A DNA stretch of 64,000 bases from an uncultured Pseudomonadota bacterium (GCA_903861005.1 CAIOSP010000054.1:33911-97910), one strand, 5' to 3'. Counted from the first letter of the stretch, positions 55,656 through 64,000 are shown. The notes: generated by a model not told the origin, from the letters alone. Translations and numbers: made by a program.

Positions 55656-57275
55656 TCACATCCTGAGGAGCGCGCACTTCTCCGCTTGCAGATCGTCGAT
55701 TGTGCTCACGCTGGCGTCGGCGCCGATCTGCACCCAGCCCGCGTCGATCGTCGGCCAGGTGGCGACGCCCGCGATGCTCGGCGTGCCGGACGACATGCTG
55801 GTCCACGCGGCCTGCAGCGTGGTCGACAGCGTCAGGTCCTCGGCCGCGGCGAACGGCGTGATCGTGCCGAACACGTAGGGCAGCTCGGCCCCATGCATGG
55901 CGCCCAGCGGCTCGGACCCCAGCAGCGGCCGCGCAAAGACCATGCCGTACGCGGGCGCGTGGGGCGCGATGAGGTTGAGCCACTGACGCGTCGGGCAGAC
56001 GAAGAGCGCGTCGGTGTTGAAGGCGCGGAACGCGGCGTTGGCGTCGTCGCCGTAGTCGACCGGGTCCCACGCGTCGTGCAGCTGGTTGACGGTGGCGCGG
56101 TAGAGCAGCGCGTAGACCCTCAGGGCCGTGCGGTAGGCGCCGTCGTCCGCGATCGAGTCCGCCGGGATGAACAGCGACGCCTCGTCCGCGTTGACGGTCA
56201 GCAGCATCGGCACGTTCGGCACGTCGCCGTCGGCGGCCGCGTTCTTGGCGCTCTTGGGCAGAACCTTGCCGTCGATGACGGGGCCGTAGTCCTCGCCGTC
56301 GCCGATCGGGCCCTGACGGCCGGGCAGGTAGCGGAGGATGTCGTGGACGGTGCGGGTGCGCAGGCAGGCGAGCACGTCTGTCTCGGTGTCGCAGCTGGCC
56401 TCGGTGGCGAAGCGCTGGCCGAAGGACTCGCCGGAGTTGAGCACACCCTTGAGCGGCGTGCGCAGGCTGGTGCAGGGGCCGGACTCGCCGATCACGCCCG
56501 CGAACCAGCCCTGCGTCTCAGGCGAGAGCCACAGCGCGCACGCGTCGATGCTGCCCGCGGACTCACCGAACAGCAGGATCTTGTCGGGGTCACCGCCGAA
56601 CGCCGCGGCGTTGTCGCGGATGAACTTCAGCGCCAGGATCGAGTCGCGCAGGCCCTGGTTGCCGCTCACCCCTTCCGGGTCTTCGAGCGACAGCTTGGGG
56701 TGCGCCAAGAAGCCCAGCGGGCCCAGGCGGTAGTTGTGCGTGACCAGGATGGCGTTCTTCGCGAGGCCGGGGTTGTCCAGGTACAGGTCCTCGCTGCCCG
56801 CGCCGTCCACATTCCCGCCGCCGTGGATGAAGAACAGGATGGGCAGACCGGAGGCGCCTGCGGGGCGCAGCACGTTGAGCCGCAGGCAGTCCTCGTCGCC
56901 GTCGAGCGGGTCGAGGGTGCCGGTGGGGGTGCCGTTGGTCTGCGGGCAGACGGGGCCCGGGTCGCTCGCGGTCAGCGGGTCGGACCAGGGCGAGATGGAC
57001 TCGGGGCGCTTCCAGCGGCGGTCGCCCACGGGCGGCTTGGCGTAGGGGATGCCCAGGAAGGCCTCGCCGTCGTCGGTGGCGGTGCCCAGGACGCAGCCCT
57101 TGGTGGTGTACACCGCGTGCTCGGCGCCGCCCGGGCATGAGGGCTCGTCCGTGTCCACGACGTCGGTGTCCGCCGAGTCCGTGTCCACGAACACCGTGTC
57201 GTCGGTGTCGGCCTTGTCGTCCGACGACCCGTTGGAGCACGCAGCGAGCAGGATGAGCAGGGGGATGAGGCGCAC
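55656..57275 (-). CDS. Type-B carboxylesterase lipoprotein with DTD linker
   Basis: 539 aa from a GTG with GGAGG five bases upstream. MRLIPLLILLAAC is a lipoprotein signal; residues ~15-45 are a DTD linker (VDTDSADTDVVDTDE). The alpha/beta-hydrolase of the type-B esterase/lipase family has the oxyanion loop FFIHGGGN, the nucleophile S239 in FGESAGS and DEDCLRLNV. It would hydrolyse esters at the cell surface. It converges with the radical SAM gene 13 bases away. Confidence 0.9.
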   Translation of the reverse strand: MRLIPLLILLAACSNGSSDDKADTDDTVFVDTDSADTDVVDTDEPSCPGGAEHAVYTTKGCVLGTATDDGEAFLGIPYAKPPVGDRRWKRPESISPWSDPLTASDPGPVCPQTNGTPTGTLDPLDGDEDCLRLNVLRPAGASGLPILFFIHGGGNVDGAGSEDLYLDNPGLAKNAILVTHNYRLGPLGFLAHPKLSLEDPEGVSGNQGLRDSILALKFIRDNAAAFGGDPDKILLFGESAGSIDACALWLSPETQGWFAGVIGESGPCTSLRTPLKGVLNSGESFGQRFATEASCDTETDVLACLRTRTVHDILRYLPGRQGPIGDGEDYGPVIDGKVLPKSAKNAAADGDVPNVPMLLTVNADEASLFIPADSIADDGAYRTALRVYALLYRATVNQLHDAWDPVDYGDDANAAFRAFNTDALFVCPTRQWLNLIAPHAPAYGMVFARPLLGSEPLGAMHGAELPYVFGTITPFAAAEDLTLSTTLQAAWTSMSSGTPSIAGVATWPTIDAGWVQIGADASVSTIDDLQAEKCALLRM

Positions 57276-57356
57276 GGGACCTCCGGTGACGCGAGGGGTT
57301 GCGTCCCTTGTGCCGCGTTCCGCGCTGACGGGCTACGCGGGGCGCCTGGAGACCCC

Positions 57357-58763
57357 ATGGACACCACCGTCGTCACCACCGTCGCCGAGCGCGTCCGCGC
57401 CCAGCTCCCCGCCGCCCTCGACCAGCTGCGCGGCTACCTCACCATCCCCGCCATCTCGTGTCAGCCGGCGAACCACGCGGACGTGCGCCGCCTGGCCGAG
57501 AAGATCCGGGACGACCTCACGGCGCTGGGCATGGCGCGCGCGCGCGTGCTCGACGTCACGGTCGAGGGCGACGTGGCGATGCCCGCCGTCGCCGCCGAGT
57601 GGATGGGTGCGGGCCCCGGTAAGCCCACGGTGCTGATCTACGGCCACCTGGACCTGCAGCCGGTGGGCGAGCCGGAGTGGGCGACCAGCCCCCACGAGAT
57701 GGTGCAGAAGGGCGACCGCGTCTACGCGCGCGGCGTGTCCGACGACATGGGCGGCTGGCTCTCGCACCTCGCGGCGATGAAGGCGTGGTTCGATGTGACC
57801 GGCAGCCTGCCGTGCAACGTGCGCCTGCTGATCGAGGGCGAGGAGGAGATCGGCAGCCCGTACCTGGAGCGCTTCATCGACGCGTACCCGGACGCGTTCG
57901 AGGCGGACGTGATGGTGCTGACCGACTGCGAGAACCCGGCAGTCGACGTGCCCGGCCTGACCGTGTCGCTGCGTGGCCTGCTCGAGGTCGAGCTCACTTG
58001 CGACGCGCTGCAGGCCGACGTGCACTCCGGCATCTGGGGCGGCATGGCGCCGGACCCCACGCTGGCGATCTTCCAGCTGGTGAACCGCCTGATCGACGGC
58101 GATGGCCGCATGAAGGTGGCGCGCGTGCCGGTGGACGAGGCCCGCAAGCAGGCCGGTCGCCTGGTGCCGCTGGGCCCCGACACCGTGCGTGAAGGCGCGC
58201 ACCTGCTCGACGACGTGTCGCCGCTCCCTGAGCGCGACCGCTCGGCCGCGGAGTGGGTGTGGTGGCAGCCCGCCGTGACCGTGCTCGCCACGAGCATCCC
58301 GCCGGTCGAGAAGAAGAAGAACGCGATCCGCCGCCGCTGCTCGGCCACGCTGTCGGTGCGCCTGGCGCCCGGTCAGACCGGCGACGAGATGCTGGCCGCG
58401 CTGCGCGAGACGCTGCTCGTCGATCCGCCGCAGGGCGTTCGCGTCACGCTGGAGGCCAAGCCGGGCTGGGGACAGAGCTGGCTGTACACCCCGCAGGGCC
58501 CGGCCTTCGAGGCCGCCGACCGCGCCTACGAGCGCGCCTGGGGCCGCAAGCTGGTGCAGATCGGCATCGGCGGGACCATCCCGTTCGTCGCCATGTTCGG
58601 CCGTCGCTTCGGCGACCTGCCGCTGATCCTCAACGGCGTGCTCGACCCGCTGTCTACGGCGCACGGGCCCAATGAGAGCCTGCACCTGGGCGTGTTCGAG
58701 AAGATGCTCGTCACCAACGTGTGGCTGTACGCCGAGCTGGCCGACGCGGTGAAGGCGAAGTGA
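57357..58763 (+). CDS. M20-family metallopeptidase (dipeptidase-like)
   Basis: 468 aa. Di-zinc ligands and catalytic residues are visible: H97 and D99 (IYGHLDLQP), D129 (ARGVSDDMGG, where Met replaces the usual Lys), E162/E163 (IEGEEEIGS), the Asp of TDCENP, and the last His of GPNESLHLG. The dimerisation domain separates the two catalytic lobes. Such enzymes cleave dipeptides or acylated amino acids in the cytoplasm. GGAG precedes the ATG. It is followed 30 bases later by the PARG-like gene. Confidence 0.92.
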   Translation: MDTTVVTTVAERVRAQLPAALDQLRGYLTIPAISCQPANHADVRRLAEKIRDDLTALGMARARVLDVTVEGDVAMPAVAAEWMGAGPGKPTVLIYGHLDLQPVGEPEWATSPHEMVQKGDRVYARGVSDDMGGWLSHLAAMKAWFDVTGSLPCNVRLLIEGEEEIGSPYLERFIDAYPDAFEADVMVLTDCENPAVDVPGLTVSLRGLLEVELTCDALQADVHSGIWGGMAPDPTLAIFQLVNRLIDGDGRMKVARVPVDEARKQAGRLVPLGPDTVREGAHLLDDVSPLPERDRSAAEWVWWQPAVTVLATSIPPVEKKKNAIRRRCSATLSVRLAPGQTGDEMLAALRETLLVDPPQGVRVTLEAKPGWGQSWLYTPQGPAFEAADRAYERAWGRKLVQIGIGGTIPFVAMFGRRFGDLPLILNGVLDPLSTAHGPNESLHLGVFEKMLVTNVWLYAELADAVKAK

Positions 58764-58793
58764 CGGGATAGGGTCGGGTCAGGGGGGGCTCCC

Positions 58794-59777
58794 GTGATCC
58801 GATCCAGCCGCCTGCTCGCCGAGCGCACGCTCCTCGCCGACGCCGTGTTCGTCGGCTTCCCCGCGCCTGCGCGCCACCCCTACAAGCGCCTGCTGCGCCA
58901 GCTGGCCAACCCGGACGGCAGCGCGGGCAGCGGCTCGCTCCACGTGTCGCGCTGGGCGGAGGGCCTGGACCCGGTGGTCCCGACCACGCCAGTGGAGACC
59001 GAGGTGCGCGTGCGCGCGGAGGGCTTCGTCTACGAGCCGCCCGGTACCGGCGAGGTGCACTGGCACGTCAACTTCGCCGACGCGGACGTGTTCGGGTTCC
59101 ACGCGGGCGCGCTCTTCGCGCAGGACGAGATGCAGATCGCCGAGCACCCGATCCTGGCGTCGGTGCGGGACTGGATGCTCGACGAGCATTTCCCGGCGCT
59201 CACCGAGGAGGACGGCCGCGCGACGCCCATCCTGGTCTCAGGCGCCGAGCGCCGCCTGAGCGTCGACACCGCGCCGCGCCCCGGGGCGCCGCACGGCCTG
59301 TACGGCCACCGCTTCGCCGCGGCGCCGTGGGCGGTGGTGCGTGAGGCGACGACCGTGCTCCAGCCTCCCACCGTGTCGAACATCGCCGCGATGGCGGCGC
59401 CCCAGGGCGGGTACGGGCGCTACTCGCGCGACGAGATCACCCACGTCCTGGCCACCGCCGTCACCACGTTCTCGGCGGCGCGGGTCGTCAGCCAGCACCT
59501 GCACGGCGAGGGCGTGCGGGTGGTGATGCACTCGGGCTTCTGGGGCTGCGGCGCATTCGGTGGGAACCGGCAGCTCATGCCCGCGCTCCAGATGTTGGCG
59601 GCGCGGCGCGCGGGGCTCGACCGCCTCGACATGCACTCGCTCGGCGTCGGAGGCCCTGAGGCGATGCAGCACGCGATGCAGGTCGCGCAGGAGATCGGCG
59701 CGGGCGACGACGTCCGCGCCTGGATCGCCGCCGCCTACGCGCGCGGCTTTGAGTGGGGCGAGAGCGACGGGAACTAG
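58794..59777 (+). CDS. Divergent poly(ADP-ribose)-glycohydrolase-like macrodomain protein
   Basis: 327 aa from a GTG with AGGGGGGG upstream. Two blocks of the PARG catalytic macrodomain are recognisable in order: VNFADADVFGFHAGALFAQD (residues ~92-111), where the PARG signature GGG-x-QEE is replaced by a loop ending Q110-D111-E112, and HSGFWGCGAFGGN (246-258), very close to the ATGNWGCGAFGGD of eukaryotic PARG. The catalytic Glu is kept as E112. It may remove ADP-ribose from proteins, nucleic acids or metabolites, or merely bind it. The assignment is by motif recognition only. Confidence 0.65.
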   Translation: MIRSSRLLAERTLLADAVFVGFPAPARHPYKRLLRQLANPDGSAGSGSLHVSRWAEGLDPVVPTTPVETEVRVRAEGFVYEPPGTGEVHWHVNFADADVFGFHAGALFAQDEMQIAEHPILASVRDWMLDEHFPALTEEDGRATPILVSGAERRLSVDTAPRPGAPHGLYGHRFAAAPWAVVREATTVLQPPTVSNIAAMAAPQGGYGRYSRDEITHVLATAVTTFSAARVVSQHLHGEGVRVVMHSGFWGCGAFGGNRQLMPALQMLAARRAGLDRLDMHSLGVGGPEAMQHAMQVAQEIGAGDDVRAWIAAAYARGFEWGESDGN

Positions 59778-59790
59778 TCGACCGATCGCG

Positions 59791-59875
59791 GCGGGCGTCG
59801 TCCGTGGGCGCCACCGCGCCGGGCGGGCGCCACGCTGCGGCGCGACGGGTGCCGTTCGTGGGCACCGCCGCGCCG
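59791..59875. repeat. Two imperfect 30-bp direct repeats in a convergent gap
   Basis: Copy 1 (59791-59820) and copy 2 (59846-59875) agree in 25 of 30 positions, 55 bases apart. Copy 2 contains a hairpin GGTGCC (59848-59853) / GGCACC (59861-59866). It lies between the ends of two convergent genes, so it may act as a transcript end. Confidence 0.55.
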
Positions 59876-59888
59876 CGCGGTCACCGCC

Positions 59889-61292
59889 CTAAGGCGCGAC
59901 GAACAGGCAGCGCGTCAGCGGCTGGTAGATGTCCTTGAGCGCATACACGTAGTAGGTCGTGCCGGACACCAGCGCGGGCGGCGCGCCGGACGCGGGCACC
60001 TTCTGGGTCATGCCTGCGGGCACCGTGCCGTACTTCAGCGGGCTGGCGACGGCGTCGTCGGTGGGCGCCACGTCCAGGCGCCACAGCGTGCCCGCGGGCG
60101 TGTCCAGGTTGGGCGGCACGCCCGGCGCGTTGGCGTCGGCGGTGAGCACGTAGAGGTAGCGGACCACGCCGCCGTTCCAGGTGACCGTGCCGTCCGCGGC
60201 GACGCCCTCACCGGCGGTGCAGGGCGAGGGCTCGTAGACCAACTGGTCGTAGAGCGGGCCGCCGAACGGGTCGGTGTTGGCGAAGTCATCGCGGGTCAGG
60301 CCCCGGCGCGCCAACTCGGACTCCAGGAAGGCGAGCATGCGGGAGATGTCGTTGGTCGGCAGGCCGGTGGTGGAGCGGTCGAAGCCGTTGTTGTCCTCGG
60401 GCGGGAACGCGCCGAAGGCGGTGGAGTCCACCCAGCCTGCGAGCACGGCCAAGCCGTCGTTGTCGAGCATGTCGATCCACAGCGGGCCGGCGTCGATGTT
60501 CCAGCCGCTGGGGCCGTCCGGCGGGAGCGCCGACGAGTGGCAGCACAGGCAGGCGCATGACTTGACCTGGTCGGTCACCCATTCCATCTCGCCCATGTAG
60601 GCCGAGTCCGACAGGCGCGGGTCGTTGGCGGGCGTGTCGTAGGGGATGTCGGCCCCGTAGTACGGGCGCTGCGAGAGCACGGCGTCACACGACGCGTATT
60701 CGTTGAAGTTGCGGCCCTCCTCCGTGCAGGCGGAGATGGCGCCCCAGGTGCAGACCTGGCCGCCCTCGCTGGCGCCGGTGGGCTCGCCTGGGAGCGGATC
60801 CTGGCAGGTCTGCTCGAAGGGGGTGAACACGGCGCCGCCGCCCCCGCCGCCGCTGGACGTCCCGTCGCACAGGGCGGAGGGCTCGAACACGCCGTTCGCG
60901 AAGCCGCAGCCGAGCGCCGCGCCGGAGCAGTCATCGGCGTTGGTGCCGGGGCTGACGATCGCGTACTCGTCGCTGTTGCCTGTGTTCACGCGGCACTTGC
61001 CGAGGATGGCGCTGTCGTCGCAGGCCACGCCTTCGGTGAACAGGCCGGGCTCGGCGCCCACCAGCGGCGCGGCGCAGTCGGCGGTGGCGGAGTCGGTGGT
61101 CCAGCCCGCGCCGACGTACTCCTTGCACTCGTCGGCCTTGGAGAACGTGTTCACGTACGCGCAGCTCCCGGCGACGGTGACAGCCACGTCGGTGTCTGCG
61201 TCCGTGTCGCCGGTGGCGTCGTCGCCCGTCTGGCAGCCGGCGAGCACGCCAAGGATCAGCGCGGCGGCGGAGTGGCGAAGGGACGGAGGCAT
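59889..61292 (-). CDS. Cys-rich DTD lipoprotein with a CxxCH heme-binding motif
   Basis: 467 aa from the ATG at 61292 (GGAG six bases upstream; eight in-frame codons precede it). MPPSLRHSAAALILGVLAGC is a lipoprotein signal, then a DTD stretch (GDDATGDTDADTD). The first ~200 residues are Cys-rich. Near residue 255, SCACLCCHSSALPP contains CxxCH (C-L-C-C-H), a c-type heme site, followed by WIDMLDNDGLAVLAGWVDST. The rest includes a beta-rich C-terminal domain (RYLYVLTADANAPGVPP). It may be an exported electron-transfer protein, but whether heme is bound is unproven. Confidence 0.65.
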   Translation of the reverse strand: MPPSLRHSAAALILGVLAGCQTGDDATGDTDADTDVAVTVAGSCAYVNTFSKADECKEYVGAGWTTDSATADCAAPLVGAEPGLFTEGVACDDSAILGKCRVNTGNSDEYAIVSPGTNADDCSGAALGCGFANGVFEPSALCDGTSSGGGGGGAVFTPFEQTCQDPLPGEPTGASEGGQVCTWGAISACTEEGRNFNEYASCDAVLSQRPYYGADIPYDTPANDPRLSDSAYMGEMEWVTDQVKSCACLCCHSSALPPDGPSGWNIDAGPLWIDMLDNDGLAVLAGWVDSTAFGAFPPEDNNGFDRSTTGLPTNDISRMLAFLESELARRGLTRDDFANTDPFGGPLYDQLVYEPSPCTAGEGVAADGTVTWNGGVVRYLYVLTADANAPGVPPNLDTPAGTLWRLDVAPTDDAVASPLKYGTVPAGMTQKVPASGAPPALVSGTTYYVYALKDIYQPLTRCLFVAP

Positions 61293-61340
61293 GAGAGCTC
61301 CACACGAGTTGAACAAGGTTTGGATATGCTTTGAAAATCC

Positions 61341-61376
61341 CGTCTAGACTGTCTCAAGCGCGCGTGCACGTCTAGA
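61341..61376. promoter_or_regulatory. Two CGTCTAGA sites in a divergent intergenic region
   Basis: CGTCTAGA occurs at 61341-61348 and again at 61369-61376, 28 bases apart, in a visibly less GC-rich 138-bp gap between two divergent genes. The tetranucleotide CTAG is generally rare in bacteria, so a repeated site suggests a regulator binding site. No protein is identified. Confidence 0.35.
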
Positions 61377-61430
61377 ACCTTCACGCTGGCCCGAGGTCGG
61401 CTCGGCCGCGGTGCTAGACTCGGTCGTCGC

Positions 61431-62513
61431 GTGCGTCCCGGAGCCCGCCTGTCCCAGCCCACCGAGCCGTCCCAGCCCCTCAAGCGCGTCGTGTACGTCG
61501 CGCTGCTGCTGACTTTGTGGGCGGCCCTGTTGGAGCTGTTCGTTCGCATGCTGCTGGTGGTGTCGCCGTGGCACCTGCCCGTGCTGGGCGACGCCAAGGA
61601 CCCGCTGGTGCCGTCGATGGTCTGGAACGGGACGCTCGGCCCCTATCGCAGTTGGAGCCCGACGCTCGGCTGGGAGAACGAGCCCGGCGCGCATGTGCGG
61701 CTGGGCGAGGGGAACGTGCGTTGGCCCGCCGAGACCATCGAGCCGAGCGGCGCGCGACGCACGCGACCGGTCAGCCTGGATCGCATCCGCGGCCTCCGAC
61801 GGGCGGTGGCAGTGGGGGACTCCTTCCTGTTCGGCATGGAGGTGGGCGACGACGACGTGTTCACCGCGGTCGCCGAGCGGGCGCTGCCCGACTGGGAGAT
61901 CTTGAACTACGGGGTGCCCGGCTACGGTCAGGATCAGGCGCTGTTGCAGCTTCGTCAGCGCGGCCTGCCGCTCCACCCGGACGTCGTGATCTTCGGCCAC
62001 GTCTACGCGGACATGGAGCGCAACGATCACGACTTCATGTACGCGCGCAAGCCGCGCTTCCTGCTCGGCGATCAAGGCTTGGTGCTCACCGGCGTGCCGG
62101 TCCCCGACTTTGAGGCGATGGCGGCCGCGGACCGACGCCGGATCAAGACGTTCGACGTGTTGGGCGCGCTCGCGCGACAGACGGGCTGGGTGAAGCCAGA
62201 CTGGCGCGCGTCCAACGCGCTGTCCGAGGCGATCCTGCGCGCCGTGGTGACGGAGTCGCGCGCGGCGGGGGCGGTGCCCATCCTCGTGTTCATGCCGACG
62301 CCCACGCCGGGCGGACACTACGCCGACGTGCCGACGGCGCCGTTCAACGTGGTCTGCCAGAGCCTGGACGTCACCTGCCTGGACCTGCGACCGGCGTTCG
62401 ACGAGGCGGCCGCCCGCGGCGAGTCGCTGATCGTCGTGCAGCACTGGTCGGCGGCGGGGCATCGCATCGCGGCGACCGCGCTGGAGAAGGCGCTGGGCGC
62501 GCTGCCCCCGTAG
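61431..62513 (+). CDS. Membrane-anchored SGNH-hydrolase-like protein
   Basis: 360 aa from a GTG at 61431. An in-frame CTG at 61449 has GGAG five bases upstream and is as likely; TGCTAGACT at 61412-61420 could be an extended -10 just before. One membrane segment (residues ~19-44) is followed by a periplasmic SGNH domain: AVGDSFLFGME (block I Ser), a Gly/Asn block (NYGVPGYGQDQ) and QHWSAAGHR with the His. It is a paralogue in design of the protein at 8458, probably acting on an envelope glycan. Confidence 0.75.
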   Translation: MRPGARLSQPTEPSQPLKRVVYVALLLTLWAALLELFVRMLLVVSPWHLPVLGDAKDPLVPSMVWNGTLGPYRSWSPTLGWENEPGAHVRLGEGNVRWPAETIEPSGARRTRPVSLDRIRGLRRAVAVGDSFLFGMEVGDDDVFTAVAERALPDWEILNYGVPGYGQDQALLQLRQRGLPLHPDVVIFGHVYADMERNDHDFMYARKPRFLLGDQGLVLTGVPVPDFEAMAAADRRRIKTFDVLGALARQTGWVKPDWRASNALSEAILRAVVTESRAAGAVPILVFMPTPTPGGHYADVPTAPFNVVCQSLDVTCLDLRPAFDEAAARGESLIVVQHWSAAGHRIAATALEKALGALPP

Positions 62514-62533
62514 GCCGCGCGCTCGATCCGATC

Positions 62534-63346
62534 CTACAGCGGAGCCTCAGGCGAGCCGGCCTCGGGCAGCGACGGGTCACAGAGCAGAACGTACCAGCCC
62601 TTGGTGATCTTGTCGTCGTTGTCGAGCCAGCGCGCGTACTCAGGCAGGCGCTCGCCCTTCGACGCCTCCTTGAGGCTGGGCTGCTCCTGACCGTCGCGCA
62701 CGCAGCGCTCGAACTCGGTGCGGAACTTGCGGACCGTGAGGTCGACCGTGTCGCGGCACTTGCCGAGCACCTTGCGGTTGCCCTTCTCGCAGATCGAGAT
62801 CTGCGCGTCCTTGGCGAAGGAGAACCAGCGCTGCGTGGTCGCGTCGCCCTTGGCCTTCTCGGTCTCGACCACTTGGCCGTCGAGCTTGGTCTGCGTCTCG
62901 GCGAGCTGCACGACGAGCTGAGCCTTCTCTTCCTCGGCCTGCTGCAGCTGTTGCTTGAGCGAGCCCAGCTCCTTCTTGGCCTCGTCCAGGCGGCGGGCTT
63001 GGTCGGCGGAGAGCTTGGCGCCCTTCTTGACCTTGGCCTCCAGCTCGGCCACCTCGGTCTCGCGGCTGGTGACCTGGCCCTGGAGGTCGGACACCTTGGC
63101 GTTGACCTCCTCCATCTTGGCGTCCGCGGTCTGCAGGAGCGGCGCGCAGGCGGCGGTCAGCTCCTCCGCGTTGAGGTCGCGCGGCTTCTCGACGATCTTA
63201 ATCTCCGGCTCCTTCATGTACATGCCGAGCTCGCCGCCGACGCCGAGGCCTACGCCGAACGCGACCACTCCGATCACGAAGGCGGCGACGCCGCTGATCC
63301 CGCGGGGCCGCATCATCAGGTCGTCGTCTTCGGGGGTCGTGCTCAT
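62534..63346 (-). CDS. Single-pass membrane protein with long coiled coil
   Basis: 270 aa. Residues ~17-42 are a membrane segment (ISGVAAFVIGVVAFGVGLGV) after a short cytoplasmic N-terminus. Residues ~75-165 are a heptad coiled coil rich in Glu, Gln, Lys and Leu (EEVNAKVSDLQGQVTSRETE, ELGSLKQQLQQAEEEKAQLV). The C-terminal ~100 residues contain a compact domain with three Cys (SICEKGNRKVLGKCRDTVDL, FERCVRDGQ). The coiled coil would project into the periplasm. No family recognised. GGAG precedes the ATG. Confidence 0.75.
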   Translation of the reverse strand: MSTTPEDDDLMMRPRGISGVAAFVIGVVAFGVGLGVGGELGMYMKEPEIKIVEKPRDLNAEELTAACAPLLQTADAKMEEVNAKVSDLQGQVTSRETEVAELEAKVKKGAKLSADQARRLDEAKKELGSLKQQLQQAEEEKAQLVVQLAETQTKLDGQVVETEKAKGDATTQRWFSFAKDAQISICEKGNRKVLGKCRDTVDLTVRKFRTEFERCVRDGQEQPSLKEASKGERLPEYARWLDNDDKITKGWYVLLCDPSLPEAGSPEAPL

Positions 63347-63448
63347 GGTCTGGCTCCTTCAAGCTGCCTTGCCGGTAAGACGCAACGCCCCGATCGCCAA
63401 CTCCGTGGGTGGTAGGCTACGATGCGCTGGGGCCGCGGGGAGGTCGTG

Positions 63449-64000
63449 ATGCGTAGGAGCGCGTGGGTGTGGCTGGCGCTGGCGGCCTGCCACCACGGTG
63501 TGGACGTCTTCCACGACACCGGCTTTCTGTTCCGCGACACGGCGGGGCCGTCGCCCGGGTTCGACTCGGACGCGGTCGTCGACGCGGACTGCCCGCCGCA
63601 GCTCTCGGCCGACTGCCACATCGAAGAGGGCGTGTGCGTCGACGAGGGCACCAAGCTCGACCTGCCTAGGCCGGATGCGTCGGCGATCGACGCGATCCGC
63701 GCGGCCCACGCGGCGGGCTCCTGCACCCCTGAGCTGCTAGCGCCGTGCACGGCGGCGGACGGCACGGAGGGGCTGCTCCACGCCACCGTGAAGGCGAACG
63801 GCTTCGCGGTCGACGTCTACGACGCGCACGGGTGGGCCGCCGGCTGGGTGCCTGCGGGTCCGCAGCTGTCCTACGTCGACTGCGATGAGACCTGGTGGCT
63901 GGGCGACCTGCGCTGGCAGGACTGCGCCAAGTCCGCGATGTCGGCGCTCTACGGGCTGACCGGCAGCTGCTTGGCGGGCGTTGAGGGCACCTGCGCGGCC
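63449..64000 (+). CDS. Lipoprotein, 3' end cut by the window edge
   Basis: The frame from ATG 63449 (GGGGAGG five bases upstream) stays open to the last base, 184 codons. MRRSAWVWLALAAC is a lipoprotein signal. The mature part is Cys-rich (VVDADCPPQLSADCHIEEGV, GSCTPELLAPC, DCDETWWLGD, CLAGVEGTC) with an acidic start. It continues the pattern of Cys-rich surface lipoproteins in this window. I recognise no family. Confidence 0.8.
   Translation, partial: MRRSAWVWLALAACHHGVDVFHDTGFLFRDTAGPSPGFDSDAVVDADCPPQLSADCHIEEGVCVDEGTKLDLPRPDASAIDAIRAAHAAGSCTPELLAPCTAADGTEGLLHATVKANGFAVDVYDAHGWAAGWVPAGPQLSYVDCDETWWLGDLRWQDCAKSAMSALYGLTGSCLAGVEGTCAA

Overview
The window is a very G+C-rich chromosome segment (roughly 70% by eye) with dense coding, frequent GTG/TTG starts and short intergenic gaps. 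I read it as a Myxococcota-type bacterium (a deltaproteobacterium in the older sense). The grounds are many secreted lipoproteins with Asp-Thr-Asp (DTD) linkers, MopE-like Cys/Asp metal-binding motifs, a CAP-domain protein ending in a MYXO-CTERM-like tail, and a double-length UvrA. This placement is an inference; there is no rRNA or tRNA gene here to confirm it.

Layout. 1-2.8 kb: the end of an outer-membrane protein, an IPT/TIG lipoprotein and two small membrane proteins. 2.8-8.4 kb: a tandem-fused UvrA with four ABC ATPase modules, translationally coupled to a small DksA/TraR-type zinc-finger protein. 8.4-15 kb: an SGNH-like membrane-anchored protein, an LEA14/WHy-like lipoprotein, a TPR protein, an OafA-type acyltransferase-SGNH fusion and a frameshifted remnant of a DUF4143 ATPase. 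15-20 kb: a YgiQ-type radical SAM protein, a lipoprotein and an Omp85-like barrel with a lipobox. 20.1-24.8 kb: a five-gene tyrosine/homogentisate catabolic operon (fumarylacetoacetase, maleylacetoacetate isomerase, 4-hydroxyphenylpyruvate dioxygenase, homogentisate dioxygenase, nitrilase-family hydrolase). 24.8-26.7 kb: a non-coding G-rich stretch with decayed 35-bp repeats, then a DUF222-like HNH protein.

26.8-42.3 kb: DTD and MopE-like lipoproteins, an M1 aminopeptidase coupled to a thioesterase, a CAP-domain protein, a DUF2505 protein, a TPR-GGDEF diguanylate cyclase, tyrS, a thioredoxin-like lipoprotein with Ca-binding-type repeats, and a large ATPase-TPR protein whose P-loop is degenerate. 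42.4-46.7 kb: a lipoprotein followed by an overlapping MoxR-DUF58-transglutaminase module. 47-50.7 kb: lipoproteins, a CusF-like/SCO fusion, and an intact VapBC-type toxin-antitoxin pair followed by the C-terminal fossil of a second PIN toxin. 50.7-55.6 kb: a multipass membrane protein, a spermidine-synthase-like methyltransferase, a GNAT-cyclic-nucleotide-binding fusion and a radical SAM protein. 55.6-64 kb: a lipoprotein carboxylesterase, an M20 peptidase, a divergent PARG-like macrodomain protein, a DTD lipoprotein with a CxxCH motif, a second SGNH-like protein, a coiled-coil membrane protein and a lipoprotein cut by the window edge.

The best candidates for something undescribed are the double UvrA plus zinc-finger pair, the GNAT-cNMP fusion, the PARG-like protein with a QDE catalytic motif, and the family of DTD-linker lipoproteins scattered through the window.
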